Of a stretch of DNA of 33,797 nt, positions 33,671 through 33,797 are shown piece by piece. How positions within the stretch are numbered: the stretch's first letter is position 1; each line of letters begins with the position of its first letter. Source of the stretch: Marinomonas polaris DSM 16579 (GTDB taxonomy: Bacteria > Pseudomonadota > Gammaproteobacteria > Pseudomonadales > Marinomonadaceae); assembly GCF_900129155.1 (NCBI RefSeq), contig NZ_FQVF01000013.1, forward strand, positions 115,119 to 148,915, read 5' to 3'. The notes beneath the pieces were generated by a model. The model saw nothing but the letters and a program-made list of their open reading frames with translations, searched no databases and was not told the DNA's origin. The position numbers were made by a program, and so were the translations under genes.

Positions 33671-33797
33671 ATGAAGGCTTTTATTGGCATTGATGTTGGT
33701 AAAGAAAAGTTAGATGTTAGTTGGTTACGCGACGTGGTCAAAAATAAGCAGAAAACCAAGGTCTTAAAGAACACAAAACAAGGCTATCAAGAATTAG
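33671..33797 (+). CDS. IS110-family transposase, N-terminus (runs off window)
   Basis: An open frame from ATG at 33671 to the window end (42 codons, no stop). It begins MKAFIGIDVGKEKLDVSW, the RuvC-like first block of IS110-family recombinases, with D8 the first acidic catalytic residue (of the DEDD set). A strong ribosome-binding site (AGGGGAG, 33655-33661) lies 9 bp upstream and overlaps the 3' end of the candidate bridge RNA. Whether the gene is intact cannot be judged from this fragment. Confidence 0.88.
   Translation, partial: MKAFIGIDVGKEKLDVSWLRDVVKNKQKTKVLKNTKQGYQEL

Larger units (their letters stand above)
33482..33797 (+). mobile_element. IS110-family insertion sequence (left end only)
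   Basis: Left end of an insertion sequence whose right end lies beyond the window. It consists of a 189-bp non-coding leader and then a transposase gene with the N-terminus of IS110-family DEDD recombinases. There are no terminal inverted repeats, as expected for the IS110 subgroup. The left boundary is inferred from where REP copy 6 stops matching the intact copies, directly after a CT core dinucleotide. Confidence 0.82.

Noticed and set aside
33508..33774. Minus-strand open frame of 88 codons
   Set aside because: It runs antisense to the IS110 leader and transposase start and has no recognisable protein features.

Overview
The window looks like chromosomal DNA of a marine gammaproteobacterium, probably Marinomonas or a close relative. 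That assignment is an inference from gene content, moderate-to-low GC and overall protein character; no rRNA or tRNA is present to confirm it. Most of the window (about 3.1-33.3 kb) is a surface-polysaccharide (O-antigen) locus, flanked on both sides by a family of short palindromic REP-type repeats.

Left part (1-7 kb): REP arrays bracket a two-gene AbiE-type toxin-antitoxin module with a 17-bp inverted-repeat operator candidate. Then come lysO (lysine exporter), a GT4 glycosyltransferase, a PIG-L-type deacetylase, a gene-free stretch holding a long nested hairpin, and fkpA (periplasmic prolyl isomerase) with a clear terminator.

Central part, plus strand (7.1-9.96 kb): an O-antigen ligase/polymerase-like membrane protein and a WcaJ-type initiating sugar-phosphate transferase. 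The latter meets the minus-strand operon tail to tail with only 2 bp between stop codons.

Minus-strand locus (33.3 down to 9.97 kb, read right to left): manC, manB, gmd, colC and colD make GDP-colitose. A PglK-like ABC flippase follows. rmlB, rmlA, fdtA and fdtB make dTDP-3-amino-3,6-dideoxygalactose (Fuc3N). Between fdtA and fdtB sits a five-gene cassette: acyl carrier protein, AMP ligase, iron alcohol dehydrogenase, LuxE-LuxC fusion, hexapeptide acyltransferase. It has the content and order I remember for Vibrio cholerae O1 rfbKLMNO, proposed to make and attach 3-deoxy-tetronate. Here it probably makes an unusual hydroxyacyl group for the Fuc3N amine. Six glycosyltransferases follow, including a bacterial GT6 (ABO blood-group family) and two GT11 enzymes (alpha-1,2-fucosyl/colitosyltransferase family). 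The predicted glycan is therefore a 3-deoxy analogue of an A/B blood-group determinant plus an acylated Fuc3N.

Right edge (33.4-33.8 kb): an IS110-family element has inserted into a REP unit exactly at a CT dinucleotide. The 189-bp leader before its recombinase gene folds as expected for a bridge RNA. Its putative target loop carries a sequence matching the left half of the REP target and one complementary to the right half, so the REP end can be read as its programmed target.
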